Source: Helichrysum umbraculigerum
Taxonomy: Eukaryota; Streptophyta; Magnoliopsida; Asterales; Asteraceae
NCBI GenBank assembly: GCA_949592205.1
Contig: CATIUR010000002.1
Location: forward strand, 1,865,001 to 1,929,000
DNA: 64,000 bases
Direction: 5' to 3'
Part shown: in pieces, positions 32,378-45,407 of the stretch
Position numbering within the stretch: the first letter of the stretch is position 1
How the letters are laid out: each line of letters opens with the position of its first letter
Notes under the pieces: model-generated
Seen by the model: only the letters and a program-made list of their open reading frames with translations
Databases searched by the model: none
What the model was told of the DNA's origin: nothing
Position numbers and translations under genes: made by a program

Positions 32378-35300
32378 TTATTTGTAAATTTTGCTACCTG
32401 CGTAAATCTTCATCTTGATACAAGTCTTTACCATCATTTGATAATCTCTCGCTAAGTCACCCCATTCAATAGTCGTAAAAATTCTGTTCTCATTCAACTT
32501 TAACAAATCTTTTCTCGACATATTCATCAGGTGTCGATGGTAATAGACTCTGAAGATTACTTTTTCACCACCTTCAACCTCATCATCAGCTTCAACCATC
32601 ACAACTTCTCCAGTCTTTGAATCCACGTGCCAACTCTTCATATTTCCAAGAATATCCTGTGGCATTGTCTTCAATGGAATCTGCTGCACACATTTAACAG
32701 CTGGATATGTCTTTTTCCTTCTTCTTCTTCTTCCAGTCCTCTGACTTCTCTCCTGTAGTTTCACAGTCTTTCCCTTTCTTGGCTTTATCATCTCAAATTT
32801 ATTTATTCCAACCTCATGTCTAATAATTCGTTCATCACGATTAGCATAATCATCACGACTTGGGTTGTTGATCTCTAATCTAGCCAAGTCACGTATCTCA
32901 TAACGTGGTAAGGAACTAAAAACTGCAAGCTTTTTCTCATAATATTGAACTCCGTCATATCTTTTTATCGCAAAAAGCTTCAGTTCTGAGTCAAAGTACC
33001 AGCCTATAATCCCTTTACGCGGTACACGCTTCTTCATAATATCAATCTCAGAAATTCCAATCTTCTTCTTCTGCTTTAGAAGTTTCCGATATTGCACTGC
33101 AGGATTATTTGTAAAGACTATCTCTTCTGCTTCATCCTCAGAGGTTGAGTCTTCAATATCTTCATCGATATCTACAACTGTTGGACCTTCATCATCTTCC
33201 ATCACAAACTCTGTCCTTGATGGGCTCACATGGTGTTCATCAATATTCGCATCTGGATCTACACCAATGTCTTGCACATCCTCAGGTACAGCAGTCCAAT
33301 CAGTAGGCGGTAGAAACTCTCCATCCTCAAGATTAAAATCAATGTCTTCATCTATCTCATCCAGAATATCATCTTCTGAATCTGATAGATCTAACATTTC
33401 CATTCCTAAGAAAACCAAAAATACAAATTAATATTAATAATTTAAATTCTTTATTAAGTTCCCTGAATTAATCCTAAGAATTTCTTTATTAACTCTTTTG
33501 TATATTTTAACCTAACATATAAACGCAATTTATATATAACTTATAAAATCCTTTTATTGATTACCCTGAACCAATCAAAGATTCTCCTAAGTCTTATAAC
33601 ATACTTAACAAATAATAATTAATTTTAAATTCTAATGTATTGTGAAAAATCACCAAACATTTAAATTTACTATTAATTATCTTATATAATTTCCAAGTTT
33701 AATTGATCTAATTTATTATCAACATAACTTTTAAATTATATATAATTTGTCTAGTTAAAAGAAATAAATTTTTAACTTGTCAATTTAAACAAACTCTCAA
33801 GTCTAAAATGCATATGTTATTATAAAATTTTGACCGCCGATATTAATCGGAACACTCCGCTCGACTACTTCATGTGTCGGAAGTCTTTCGATCACTATTT
33901 TATCTTAACATAAATTAAATAAACTTAAATTATTTACAAACATATTTTACTATAATAATCTTAAGTCGAATATATTATACAAAAATATTAAGTTTTACAA
34001 TTTTCTAGTACAAACTATTACAGATATAATTCTACACTATGCTAATACTAAGCTATCTTACCAGCTTCAGTATCAACCGGTGCATCCTTATCCGCACTTG
34101 TACTAGCTCCAGCATCACCACCATCACCAGACTCCCCCTGAACTGTAGCCTGCTGACTTGTCTTTGAAGGACCAGCCAGCTCACTATCTTTCTGAGCTGT
34201 GGGATCATCATCTTCATCTTCACTTCTCTTCTTCGCTAGCTCATCATCTCTGCAGGAATCATCTAATATAACCACTCCCCCTTGAGATGGCTTGTCCTTC
34301 CGCAGATCAGCAACTAGACGATCAAGTCTCGCAATCTCTCTCTTATTCTCAGCATCAGTAGCAAGCAAAGTCAAGTTGGAATTTAACAACGACTTGTAAG
34401 ATTCACTCTGGTTCAGTACTTGCTTCGAAAGAGTCAGATTACTCGCCACCAACTCTGGAATTTGTACACAAACCTTCTCAAGCTCCTTAACCCTAGACTC
34501 TAAGGATGTAATCCTTTCAGCATCAGTCTTGGGTGTGATCGAGATTGTCGTGGATCCAGGTGGTGTAAGAGACGCAATATGAGAAGCGTATGTGAGTGGT
34601 ATGTGAGGTTGAGAGAAAGCCTTCGTAAGCAATCCCGCCGCAAATCTAGCTCCTTTGGTTGTCGGAAAATTAGCTCCCCGAACTAGATCAGTAACCTCAT
34701 GCTGTATATAGTTAAACACAATTAAAATAAGTAATTGTTACAGATTACTCTGTCTCAATCTCTAATTAACTGCATAACACTTGTAGTTTGAAACTTATAT
34801 CACATACCTGAAGCGGTAAAGATATCGGTTCAGTAACCACCGGTGTATCTTTCTCCACATCTCGAGCAACTGTTTACAGAATATACTGTCTCAGTTAAAC
34901 CCCTGATAAACAACAAGTTAAGATTGTTTAACTATTTAATCAAATATGTACCATCTCCAATAGTCGACGTCCTCGAACGTTTACTCAATGGAGTATCAGT
35001 CTCATCAGCATCCAAATCATGAATAATAAGATCTGGACCTGGTTCATTGACCTTTCTCTTCAAGTTCTGCCTCTGAACAGGTTTACCCGTTGCCAGATCA
35101 ACCATATCATCATCAGAATCACTTGAATCTTCAGTTGTGTGTCCATCATACAGACCAGATGGACCAACTGGTTCCTAAATATATTTACCATTTTTGATTA
35201 ACAATCAATTACATCAAACTAGATAAATATATATTTAAGATTATTCAGCTTTAAATACCTTAGCAGGTAACACTGCCAAACTATCAACCTGTGTCTGCTC

Positions 35301-36513
35301 ACCCCCGGGTTTTGTAACCTCTGGGTCTGTAGTCTCAGTTCCCTATATATAATGATATTTATAATTCATAATTAGAAATAATATCCAATGAACTAAATAT
35401 CTATATCATTATCTTTATTTAATAATATTATACTATATGATTAATAAGATAAATCTATCAACTAAGTATAAAATATTACCTCAGTAGGTGGAACATAACT
35501 ATCAATATCTCGTAGCAAGGGATCTGTAGCATCATCATTCTGCTCCAGTACCTCCTGAACAACCTGAGCAGCAACATCTGGATTCACCTATACCCCAGCA
35601 TGTGCAGGTTGCTCCAAAACATCCTCCAGAAGCTCTTGTGGATCTTCAGCATGAACCACATCAGCTTCAACAGGAACAACAGCAGCAGCAGGATCAACGT
35701 CCAACCAGCCATGATTTGGCGGTGTAACGTAGTTTGGGTCAACAATATACCCAAAAAGTGGTCGTTCCTCAGGTTTCACCACTCCCTCCTTCCTGACTGT
35801 CTGCAAGAACATGGCATTATATCCCCGATGATCAATCTTATATACCACAAGATGTGGTTCAGGAATAGCCAAATCCGGTAAACGTGCACGGATAATCAAC
35901 ATAATGAACCTCGGGTAGACCAAAAACCTTGATCTAACAGAACCCGATATCTGTTTAGCAATCTCACCAAAAAGATAATCACAGAAACTGTATGGTTTAT
36001 TATAAACCAGTGACAGTGCAGCCGATAAAATTGCAGGGCTCAGCTCATCAAAACCACCCTTCTTCGGTGCAAAAACTGTGTTCATCACGTGCCAAAGAAA
36101 CCTCCACTGGCCGATTACCAGAGGTTTCTGAAACTGGCGTCCGCGCCTATCCCTCGTATATCCCATACGGCCTATAGCACCCTCAATAAAATCCATGGGA
36201 TACTCGTTATCCACATTCTCTTGCTCTTCTGTCCCTAGCTGCAATACCTCACGAAGGTATCCAGCAGTAAATACAACCGGTTGTCCATTAACCGTTGCTC
36301 TAATCTCTGGTGGATTAACAGATTCGTCATACACGATATCCATCCAGAAATCGTTCAGAATCGCCTGAGAAATCGGTGGATTAGCCGTAATAGCGTATCT
36401 AATACGCGAACGTGCAAGAAAACGAAGAATATCAGCCACTCTATCAGCCCTCTTGGCCTGTAGATTCAAATCTACCAGAATATTGTGGCTCTTGTCAAAT
36501 TGTCTCGCAATAT
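32378..36513 (-). CDS. Six-exon captured gene, unit 2 (unknown function)
   Basis: An exact structural duplicate of the gene at 24076-28211, shifted by 8302 bp. Exons in transcript order: 36513-35480, 35342-35259, 35174-34952, 34869-34808, 34701-34062 and 33405-32378. The translation is the same except for one visible substitution in exon 1, where C27852 corresponds to T36154 and Gly becomes Arg. It carries the same internal TAG (35588-35590). All splice sites are conserved. As in unit 1, exons 5 and 6 join in phase through a GTAAGA donor, so what look like separate ORFs of 223 and 346 codons are parts of one protein. Confidence 0.72.
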
Positions 36514-36617
36514 CTGCAAAATAAACACAAATGACAACAACAATTTAATGCACGTTAATACAATTTAAACTATAATATATTATGAATCATAATTCATCAA
36601 ATATCTTAGTTTAACTA

Positions 36618-39280
36618 TGTAACACCCCCAAATTTACTGTTGGCGGAAGCATACTTTGGGGTGCTACTAATCAATACACAAAGCACACAAGATATATAAT
36701 GAACGACCACTACATGCGTCGTTTGATAAAATACATAGATGTAATAGAAATTACATAATCATTTTCAAAAGGTGAGTTCGCATACTCTACTTGAGAGATT
36801 CTAATACATATCTAATTTAACAAAATATAAAAGTGCAGGGAAATCTCTTGATGTTTTATATAATTGCATGCGACTCGAGCTACAGTATCCTGATGGGCAG
36901 TCCAACCTACTGCTGAGTACCTGAGATAACATGCTAAAGGTCAGCTATAAAGCTGGTGAGCTCACAGGTTTGATATAACAATATATGATTTATGAACCGC
37001 AAGATTTAATGATTTGATTTACAAAGCATGTAAATAATTGATTGATGACTATCACATGAATATTTGTAATTAAACAAATAAGTAAAGATTTATGCAACCA
37101 ACATGAGCACATAGTCTGAGCTTAACTGAGGGGTCAGGATCACAATAAAGTGCCTGATCGAGGGTGCCTCTATGCGTACGCCTAATCAACATACGTTTGA
37201 ACAAATGATAATGCGTCCGTTTGACAGGTTAGTGCTTGCTAACTCGGACGGGGATTGTCAATCCCATATGGTACCATATAGCTATATAGTACCATACACC
37301 AACATTCACGCTATAGCCATATTAACAGAACTATGCTTCAGAGGACTTTAAAAGGATTTTGAAAACAACTCATGGCAATAGGTAGAAATGTTTTCAAAAA
37401 CGGTTTCCATAAAATAGTTTGAGCATGTATCCACCCCAAAACAGTTTAAAACAAGTAAAAACAGTAAAAGAGGGGCTATGAGATCTCACCTGAGCCTAAT
37501 GAATTGTTAGCCAACAATTATGATGGTTCACAATGATTTTGATGTCGTTACAACGACTGAACCTGCAGGGCGTCTTAGACGCGCAAGGTTTTGAATAATG
37601 ATTAGATATTTGAAACCTGCCGGGCGTATTTAACGCGCAAGGTTTAATTGATTAGATGACTCTACGGACCATCTATGCTAGTTATTCTCTTAACTAGTTA
37701 TGACCAAATACTTTGGTTAATGATTATGTTTGAGTTTGTGAAAATGTATACGGCTTATCGGCCATGATTTGTGATAATAATAATCTCTGGAAAACATTAT
37801 CATTATATTCGTTACATTTTATTTCATAAGTTAATAAATTTGGTACAAGTCCTAAAAACAGTAAAATGCCATTTTCGTCCCCTAGACGACCCCGAATGGC
37901 CTAAAACTGACTAGGCTAAGGTACTTAGCCTTGACCATTGGGTTGCTTTTGAATGACCGTGCGAATTTGAGTCCAATCCGTTACAATAAATTTTTCATCG
38001 AGAAGCTCGTTTGTTTAACTTGTGAAATTGTCGAACTTTTCGAAAAAATGTTTGTTCTGTTTTAGCTAGTATTCGCCGGGTTAGTTTCTTGATCCGTAAG
38101 ATCATGAAATATAAAGGGGGTTCTGCCATTTAAAGTACGCGCCGCGTACACTAGTACGCACCGTGTCCTTTGGTTTTAAGAAGAACGCGCACACTAGTAC
38201 GCACCGCGTCCAAAATATTTTGTGAAGAACGCGCCGTGTACAAAAGGACGCACCGCGTACAAAAGGACGCGCCGTGTGGATCAAGTTACTGGGCGAGTCT
38301 GTTCGTTCCAAATCATACCCAAACCAATTCTAATCCGCATTTTAACTAACAATCAACTATTCTAACTTCAATACATGATAATAAATGTTATTTAAACATG
38401 AAATTACAAAGATTAGGTTAGCGATTTCCTTACAATGATTTTTGGTAAAAATGATGGAGATGGACGATGAAGATGATGATGATCCGATGATGATAATGAT
38501 TATGCTTATGCTTCTGATTCTTGTTATTGTTAATGTTGTTGGTGTTTTTGAAGTGAGAAAGAGTCGAGAGAGATTGAGAAAAGAAGATGAGGAACCAAAA
38601 TGAGAAGGAGGGGGTGTTTGGCCGGCTTATAGTCTACGGGCAAGATCCACATTTTGTGGATCTTGTCCAGTGCAATAATGCACGCGGAGTGGTATTGTAC
38701 CCGTGTTTGTTTACCCGATCGAAAAGTAGTATAATGTTTTAAATCGGAAAATTTCTAAAAATGATATCGTTTATATTTCCAATCGAAGTATTTTATAAAA
38801 ATACTGTTTTTGAGTTATAAAAATATAACTTTGTTCTAACTTTCTGAGACGGACACGATTTAAATGGTTTCGTCGCGTTTGAGTAAAATGATATAAAACG
38901 AAATATGTTTTATTTTAACTGAATGTAAATAATAATTATCATATTTAATAATAATACATTATTTATAAGTTTTGTCGCGTATGATTGATTTGTACGATAC
39001 GAATACTTTGTTTATATATTATCAAAATAATATATAATAACTATAAGGGTATTAAATAATAATTCCATATTAAATAATACTTGATTTTCACCAATGCCGT
39101 ATAATTGAATCGGAATTCGGCCGATTTAAAAATGAACGATTAAACTTAATTGCATATTGATATATATATTCGCCAATATATATTTTGATACACACAATTA
39201 GCCTAATACATAGCACTAACTACATGTATTACAAAGTGATCAGGAACTAAAAATCTAGTCCTAATTTGACGGGTGTCACA
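36618..39280 (-). mobile_element. Nested solo LTR (Tekay-like), unit 2
   Basis: The same insertion as at 28316-30978, at the equivalent position and with the same AACTA flanks (36613-36617, 39281-39285). Only a few base differences are visible. It was therefore present before the unit was duplicated. The ACGCGCCGCGT-type array is at 38135-38280. Confidence 0.92.
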
Positions 39281-39285
39281 AACTA

Positions 39286-40077
39286 TATATATATATAACT
39301 TGTTACAATAATAGTCTCAAGTCATACATATAGCAATATTTAACTTATAACTACAAAGTCGTAAGTCTAATAAAAAATGCAAATCCAATATATAAATGTT
39401 ATTATTTTAAAGAAAATCTTAACATTTAAATTACTACTTTTTTTAAAAAAATAAACATTTTTCTAAGTTCTGGACTCGCAACAACTAGCGTGACGAGTTG
39501 AGTTCATCTCGGCTCGTTTGTCAACTCGCCAGACTAGTCAACTCGCATCTGATCTCGGTTCGCTTGGTCAACAAGTCAACATGTCAACTCGCCAAACTAC
39601 TCAACTCGCTAAACTAGTCAACTCGTTAGGTCAGTTATGCGAAGCGAGGTGATATCTCAACTCGTTCGATGAACAGCCGTCGCGAGTTGATTATCAAAAT
39701 CAATTAATCCGTTGATTTTAACATAATCTATTGATTAATTTACGTTTATTAGGCATCAATTAACATTAACCCTAAGGATCCATGTCTAATAACACCTCAA
39801 ATCTACGTGAATCGTTCGAATTATAAACCGAAACCCTAAGGTTTTAAAAACTGTGATTTCTCGTTAATTACACGGTGAAATTCGTTGTTGTATACCTCAA
39901 AATGATAGCAATCTAGTCTTGTATATAAGCTACGGATTCAAAAACTCGTTCCCGTACTTGTAAATTCAGAAATCAAACGAAAAATAGTTTTCGCTTCGTT
40001 TCGTCGTATATGGACTCGCAGAGCTGTAGTGAACTCGCAAGTGAAGTGGATTCGGTGGAGTGTTTGACTTCGTTATC
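39286..40077 (-). other. Unit 2 leader between solo LTR and LTR copy 3
   Basis: Duplicate of 30984-31775, including the ACTCGC minisatellite. No coding exon recognised. Confidence 0.5.
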
Positions 40078-40624
40078 TGTAGTATTAAGGTGCGGAATCC
40101 CTCAATACAATGTTATCTTACTAATAACGAGTAAGTTCGTATTGCGTTTATGAAAGCTTAACTTTAAACGTGAAAACGTCAAAGCCTAGCCGTAGATTTA
40201 AGTTTTCTCTGGTTTATCAGATTCGCAGAATCGCAAAAGTATCAAAAAGTTATGATTTTCACGTATGAAAATCATTATATACGTCTGGTTCAGTTCCGCT
40301 CGCATGGGCCTGCGAGTCCAGCCCAACTCGCAGCCCAAGTCCACTAATAGACTCGGCTCGCCAGACTTAGTAATCTTTGGCTTTGCGAGTTCAGTCCTCA
40401 TCTCGCCTCGCTATGCTTGCGACCTGAGAACTCGACTCGCACCAAATGTCTATATATTTATTTCGTATTTAACATTCGTCTAATATTAACACAATTATAT
40501 ATTTAACGAATATTACTAACAAAACAAATATTCATTTACAAATCAAAACAAATGTACAAACATAATAATAATTACACCAGTCCTATTTCAAGCTAGATCT
40601 GTTGTCACAATCTATGTCCCAACA
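40078..40624 (-). repeat. LTR copy 3 (547 bp)
   Basis: The 5' LTR of the array in the minus orientation. It differs from copies 1 and 2 at two or more positions, for example CAAAACAAATG versus CAAAACCAATG and CAGTCCTATT versus CAGTTCTATT. Confidence 0.85.
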
Positions 40625-40915
40625 TTATAAAAAAAAATTACTACGTTATCACACGTGATAATAGAATACAATGAATATCAGTAGAATCTCAAATGAACAC
40701 TAATATTTAAATTTATTCAGCTGTTATAATTTCAACTGTTTTCTATTGTATCACATGTGATAGTCAGACTAAGGTTCAAGTACAGAAGATGTTAAAATCT
40801 GTAGTGTCACATGTGATAAATTTGTAGCATACATTTATAAAGTGTATAGTCTCTGAATAACAGTGATAAAATTGTTAAGTTTTACAATTTTATCTGTTTT
40901 TTGTAGTATCACATG

Positions 40916-41087
40916 TGATAAACGGTTGATGAGTGCGAAAGAGAAGGGGCAAAAGGCTGTGGAAAAGAAGCTAAAAAAGTGTGAAAAGTGTGGAGAGATG
41001 GTAAGGGGGCATAATAAGCGCACATGTGATAAGTGGAAAGCTGGAGCTAAGGCAAAAGCAGATGCTCAGGCTAGGGATAAAGCATAA
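40916..41087 (+). pseudogene. Zinc-knuckle tail, MULE-transposase-like
   Basis: The exon-like frame starts after a TTTTTTGTAG acceptor-like site and encodes a Lys-rich peptide with CEKCGEMVRGHNKRTC, ending KAKADAQARDKA and a stop. The GHNKRTC ending is typical of the zinc knuckle after the SWIM region in MULE transposases, although the spacing here is CX2CX6HX4C rather than CX2CX4HX4C. No transposase core or SWIM motif is visible upstream, where the sequence is an AT-rich intron-like stretch with CACATGTG palindromes and then the nested LTR array. It is probably a leftover 3' exon of the element's own transposase gene. Confidence 0.5.
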
Positions 41088-41399
41088 GCACCGATGAGGG
41101 AGCAACAAAAAAGAGAGAGTTTGAAACTTAAGTATCACATGTGATACTGGATTATTCAACTTGAATTTTTTTTTTCAAAGTTGTTAAATTTGAGTGACAA
41201 GGCATAATTCTTGTTAAGTACTATTTTTACATTCAGATCATGTAAATAATTTGATTTGTTATATTTTTGCAATATAGTAAATTAAAATAAAATGTGTTAC
41301 TTTGTTTACAAAAATATAGTGTTTTTACATTCAGAACTATAATAATTTGATAATTGTTTATAGCATATAGTGTTTTCTTATGCATAATATGTGAAATGT

Positions 41400-42265
41400 G
41401 TTACTTTGTTTACAAAAATATAAGGTATCACATGTGATAGAAAGAGGTATCGCATGTGATAATAAGAGGTACAAGTGATACTAAGAGGAATATGCACTAC
41501 CACATGTGGTAATATGCACTACCACATGTGGTACTATACAGTACCACATGTGGTACTAGTTGTTACCATATGTGGTAGTTGCTAACACAAATAGTACTTT
41601 ACAAAAAATGAGGTATCACATGTGATAATAAGAGGTACAACAAGTGATACTAAGTTAAGAGGTATTATGCACTAAAACATGTGGTAATATGCACTACCAC
41701 ATGTGATACTACGCAATACCACATGTGGTACTAGTTGTTATCATATGTGGTAGTTGCTACCACAAATGGTACTTTACAAAAAATGATGTATCACATGTGA
41801 TAATAAGTGGCACAACAAGTGATACTAAGTTAAGAGGTAATATGCACTACCACATGTGGTACTAGGCAATACGACACGTGGTAATGGTTGTTACCATATG
41901 TGGTAGTTGCTACCACAAATGGTACTTTACAAAAAATGATGTATCACATGTGATAATAAGAGGTACAACAAGTGATACTAAGTTAAGAGGTAGTATGCAC
42001 TACCACATGTGGTACTAGGCAATACCACATGTGGTAATGGTTGTTACCATATGTGGTAGTTGCTACCACAAATGGTACTTTACAAAAAATGATGTATCAC
42101 ATGTGATAATAAGAGGTACAACAAGTGATACTAAGTTAAGAGGTAATATGCACTACCACAAGTGGTACTAGGCAATACCACATGTGGTACTAGTTGTTAC
42201 CATATGTGGTAGTTGCTACCACAAATGGTACTTTACAAAAAATGATGTATCACATGTGATACTAT
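41400..42265. repeat. 153-bp tandem array of CACATGTG palindromes
   Basis: GATGTATCACATGTGATA recurs at 41785, 41938, 42091 and 42244, an exact 153-bp spacing, with one further diverged unit to the left. Each unit contains several 14-bp perfect palindromes of two kinds, TACCACATGTGGTA and TATCACATGTGATA, plus decayed versions. Isolated copies occur at 23400-23420, 40650-41460, 42800-42900, 43680-43770 and 44675-44695, all inside the Mutator-like element. Confidence 0.9.
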
Positions 42266-43908
42266 AAGATACTACATGTGTTATTGAATATAAAAATATC
42301 ATAGAAGTTGGTTAAAACAAGGAAAAGGCATACACATGCAAACATTTAAAAAAATTGAAAGTAAACCATAAAAATCTAAGTACATTACATAAAACTATAC
42401 TTTCAGCATACAAAATGTACTTTTACCATAATACTGTACTTAAACATAACCCATATAATTGTATTTGTTCATTAAATTCATATCAACACAAACAACCACA
42501 TTCAAAAATATCCGATAAAACATTAACAGACTACTTTCCCATATAACTGTACTTGATCATTAATTTGCTTCTCGATCAATTCTTGAGGGTAAGTATGCCT
42601 AAACTGCTCAGCAATGTTGCCTTGTACTTTGCATCATAATCAACTTTGATTCCACTGTTATCAAGAATATGGAACGTCTTCTTCTTCAAATGGAACAAAA
42701 GTAAGTAGTAGTGATGAGACCTATATATCGGAAAGTACACCTGTCAGATATATCATACATATAAGAAAAATGGAAAATGCATTTTTGCTCAGTTTCACAT
42801 GTGGTACTACCTTAATATCACATGTGGTAATGTGTAATACCATATGTGGTAAATGCCTAATACCACATGTGGTAATGCCTATTACCACATGTGATACGGT
42901 TTAAAATCAAAATGAAGACAAGGGAATGAACAAAACAAAAAAAGTAGGTTACCATTTCAAATCACAAGTTTCCTTGTACTTTACGAACCCAATACAAATA
43001 TGATTCTGGAGTAATCGCATTACGAACCTAATGTAAGATGATCACACAATCAACTATGATTACTTAAAAACGATGAAGGAAAAAAAAAACTTTAGTACCT
43101 CAATTGCACGGACAACATTCGTATTTTCCTCTCTGCTTCTTCAAACATCTTCTTCTTATTTTCTTCTTCCGCCAACTTCTTCGTTTTGTCTTCTTCATCA
43201 GCCTTGCTTTTGTTTTCCTTCTCTTCAGCCGCTTTCTTATTCTTCTCCTCTTCATCCAGCTTCTTCTTATTCTCCTCGTCCGCCATCTTATTTCTCTCCT
43301 CTTGTTGCGCCATCTTCTTTTTTTTATCCTCCTCCTCATCCTCTCTTTCCTTCTCTTCTTCAGTCATGTTCTTAGATTCTTCTTCCACCATTTGTGTTTT
43401 TTTAACAAGTTTTTTCTTCCTTGTAGCAATTGGCTGTTTTGTAGGTGATGCTCTGGAAGCGGCAACTTTCGTAAAACAAACCTTACGATCTTTTTTCGCT
43501 TGTTTCTTCTTGTTGAGCAAAATCTCAGCAATGGTACGCTTATCTACAACAGCCTCTGTCAATGCAAAAACATAATCATAATAGAACCAAAAAAACATAA
43601 GCAACAACAATAACAGAAATGGTTAATTAAAAATACAATACAGTAATTAAAAAAAAGAAAAAAATAAGCAAACAGTACAATATTACATGTGGTAATATAA
43701 GGTACCACATGTGGTAATATATGATACTATATGGTACCACATGTGATACTAAAAGTTACCACATGTGATACTATAAGTTAACATAATAGGAAATACATAA
43801 AAGTTGATAAAACACAACCCAACAAATCAACAACACCAACCAAAAAAAAGTTAGAACCAAAGCAGTAGAGGTATTATAAAAAACACAAAACAACAACAAA
43901 TAGCATAA

Positions 43909-44150
43909 TAAGTTACTTGGAAGCCACATTTTTTGTTTCTTGGTGGTTCATTTGGAGTTCTCGTAATAAGTTACTTTTCTCTTCAGAGATTCAAGCGAAC
44001 GCATCATTATTTGATCTTATTGTGTCTTGGTCTTTCATTTGGTGTAATGCTAGAGCTAGAAGAAATCTTGATTGGATAGGTTGGCGAAAAAGCCCTATAA
44101 TTGTTTTCTTGTAATTGTTTCCTTAATAAATCCGCCGTTAAAAAAAAAAA
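43909..44150 (+). mobile_element. 5'-truncated LINE 3' end
   Basis: The plus-strand frame from about 43917 ends in the C-terminal reverse-transcriptase motif of plant L1-type LINEs (FIWCNARARRNLDWIGW, then a stop), followed by a short 3' UTR and poly(A) at about 44139-44150. An approximately 12-bp TSD, CAAATAGCATAA (43897-43908) and CAAACAGCATAA (44153-44164), with one mismatch, flanks it. It lies in an intron of the Ulp1-like gene. Confidence 0.72.
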
Positions 44151-44629
44151 ACAAACAGCATAAACAAAAATAAACAAAAAAAAGTTATTCAAATATCATA
44201 ATTTATTAGTCACGAACATTTACCTTGACCAACATTTTCAGTTTTTTTTTCCGGTTTACCCCTTTTTTTATAAACCTTTAAGTGACTTGCATCCAAGAAC
44301 GGCAATGAACTAACAACTGAAAATAAAATTAACCTTGCACATATGATTATCACAAATTTGACCTAACGAAAAAAAAAAAGAAAAAAAAATGACAAAAAGT
44401 TAAACCTTCTAGTGATTGAACAACTTCCAGATCAGATTCATAAACCGAACTACCCCCAACAGATATCAAAAACAGACATACAAATACACATTCGACATTC
44501 AAATAAATCATAAATAAACAAAAACAATCTCATTAAGATCTTACAAACTAAAACAAAAATATCACATACAAAACATTCAAAAAGAATCACATAAAAGAAT
44601 CAGATACATGTACACTACTTATACTTATT

Positions 44630-44661
<32 letters not shown>
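44630..44661. repeat. (ATC)n microsatellite
   Basis: About ten ATC/CAT units. Confidence 0.95.
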
Positions 44662-45407
44662 GAAATCACTCATAGTATCACATGTGGTATCACATATTCA
44701 ACAGCAAATGAAATAAAATGGTTACATGTATTCTACTTAAATTCGCCATTATCGTTGACAAAACACAACTATCTACGAAAAATTCAAGTGTAATTAAGCA
44801 TTCAATCAACCAAACACATAGCAATACAACCAAATATAATTATAACTCTAAATAACTAAGAAAACATGAATATAAAGTATAAAAAAATACCAGGAGGAAT
44901 CATACTGAGCGGAATAGCATTAACAGGCGACCTTGAGAATTAGGTAATGCGATTTCCTTACGAATATCCATATAAAAAAAGAAAAAATCGAACGTTAGTC
45001 ACTCAATTCGAAGTTCACAGCCGTTTTGAGACCTAGGGTTTTGAAAATCACAAAATCTATACAAATCGATGGTACAAATGTTTATACGAACACTCATAAT
45101 CAAATAATACCTCGATCTACAAAAGTAATTTGAATTATCAGTTGTTAAATCGACAATTTCTAGGGTTTTATGAGTTAGGGTTTGTAAAAATCGTATTACA
45201 ACCGTGTAAAAGATGATTCAAACAAGATTGACACAAATAATACTTCGATTTAGATATGAAATCGAAATAACATTCAATAAATCGAACATTACCTTACTTG
45301 TTTTGTGTAGATACGGATGAAAGATGATGGAATCGCGATGTTAACGGGAATGACGATTGAGAAATGTGTTTGAAAGGAAAAGAAAACCTAATTTAATTGA
45401 TGTGTAA

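Larger units (their letters stand above)
23474..40624 (-). mobile_element. Tandem LTR element: LTR-internal-LTR-internal-LTR
   Basis: Three copies of a 547-bp repeat (23474, 31776, 40078) bound two internal copies in head-to-tail order with an exact 8302-bp period. The repeat starts TGTAGTATTAAGG and ends ATGTCCCAACA. On the minus strand it begins TGTTGGGACATAG, directly preceded by a purine tract, CAAGGGGGAGTC, so transcription is on the minus strand and the LTR looks Copia-like. Flanks TTATC (23469-23473) and TTATA (40625-40629) may be an imperfect TSD. No gag-pol is visible. Each internal copy has a six-exon gene and a nested solo LTR. The arrangement is best explained by unequal recombination between LTRs. 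Confidence 0.82.
42576..44971 (-). pseudogene. Ulp1-like cysteine protease gene carried by the MULE
   Basis: Multi-exon gene reading away from the right TIR. Candidate start MDIRKEIALPNSQ at 44971. In-phase exons: about 44451-44407, 44316-44224, 43555-43099, then 43017-42953 and 42740-42576 (stop TGA). The long third exon encodes a Lys/Glu-rich coiled-coil spacer. The last exon reads VYFPIYRSHHYYLLLFHL followed by HILDN, matching the Ulp1/C48 block with catalytic His and Asp. The protein stops about 24 residues later, so the Gln and nucleophilic Cys regions are missing. The junction between the last two exons is off by one base. ULP1-like domains are known cargo of Kaonashi-type Mutator elements. 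Probably a decayed deSUMOylase-like gene; substrate unknown. Confidence 0.65.

Noticed and set aside
40863..40915. N-terminal residues MIKLLSF... of the zinc-knuckle frame
   Set aside because: They lie before an acceptor-like TTTTTTGTAG in AT-rich intron-like sequence, so only the part from about 40916 is treated as exon.
43073..43575. Plus-strand open frames rich in Ser/Phe/Leu
   Set aside because: They are antisense shadows of the Lys/Glu-rich exon of the Ulp1-like gene.
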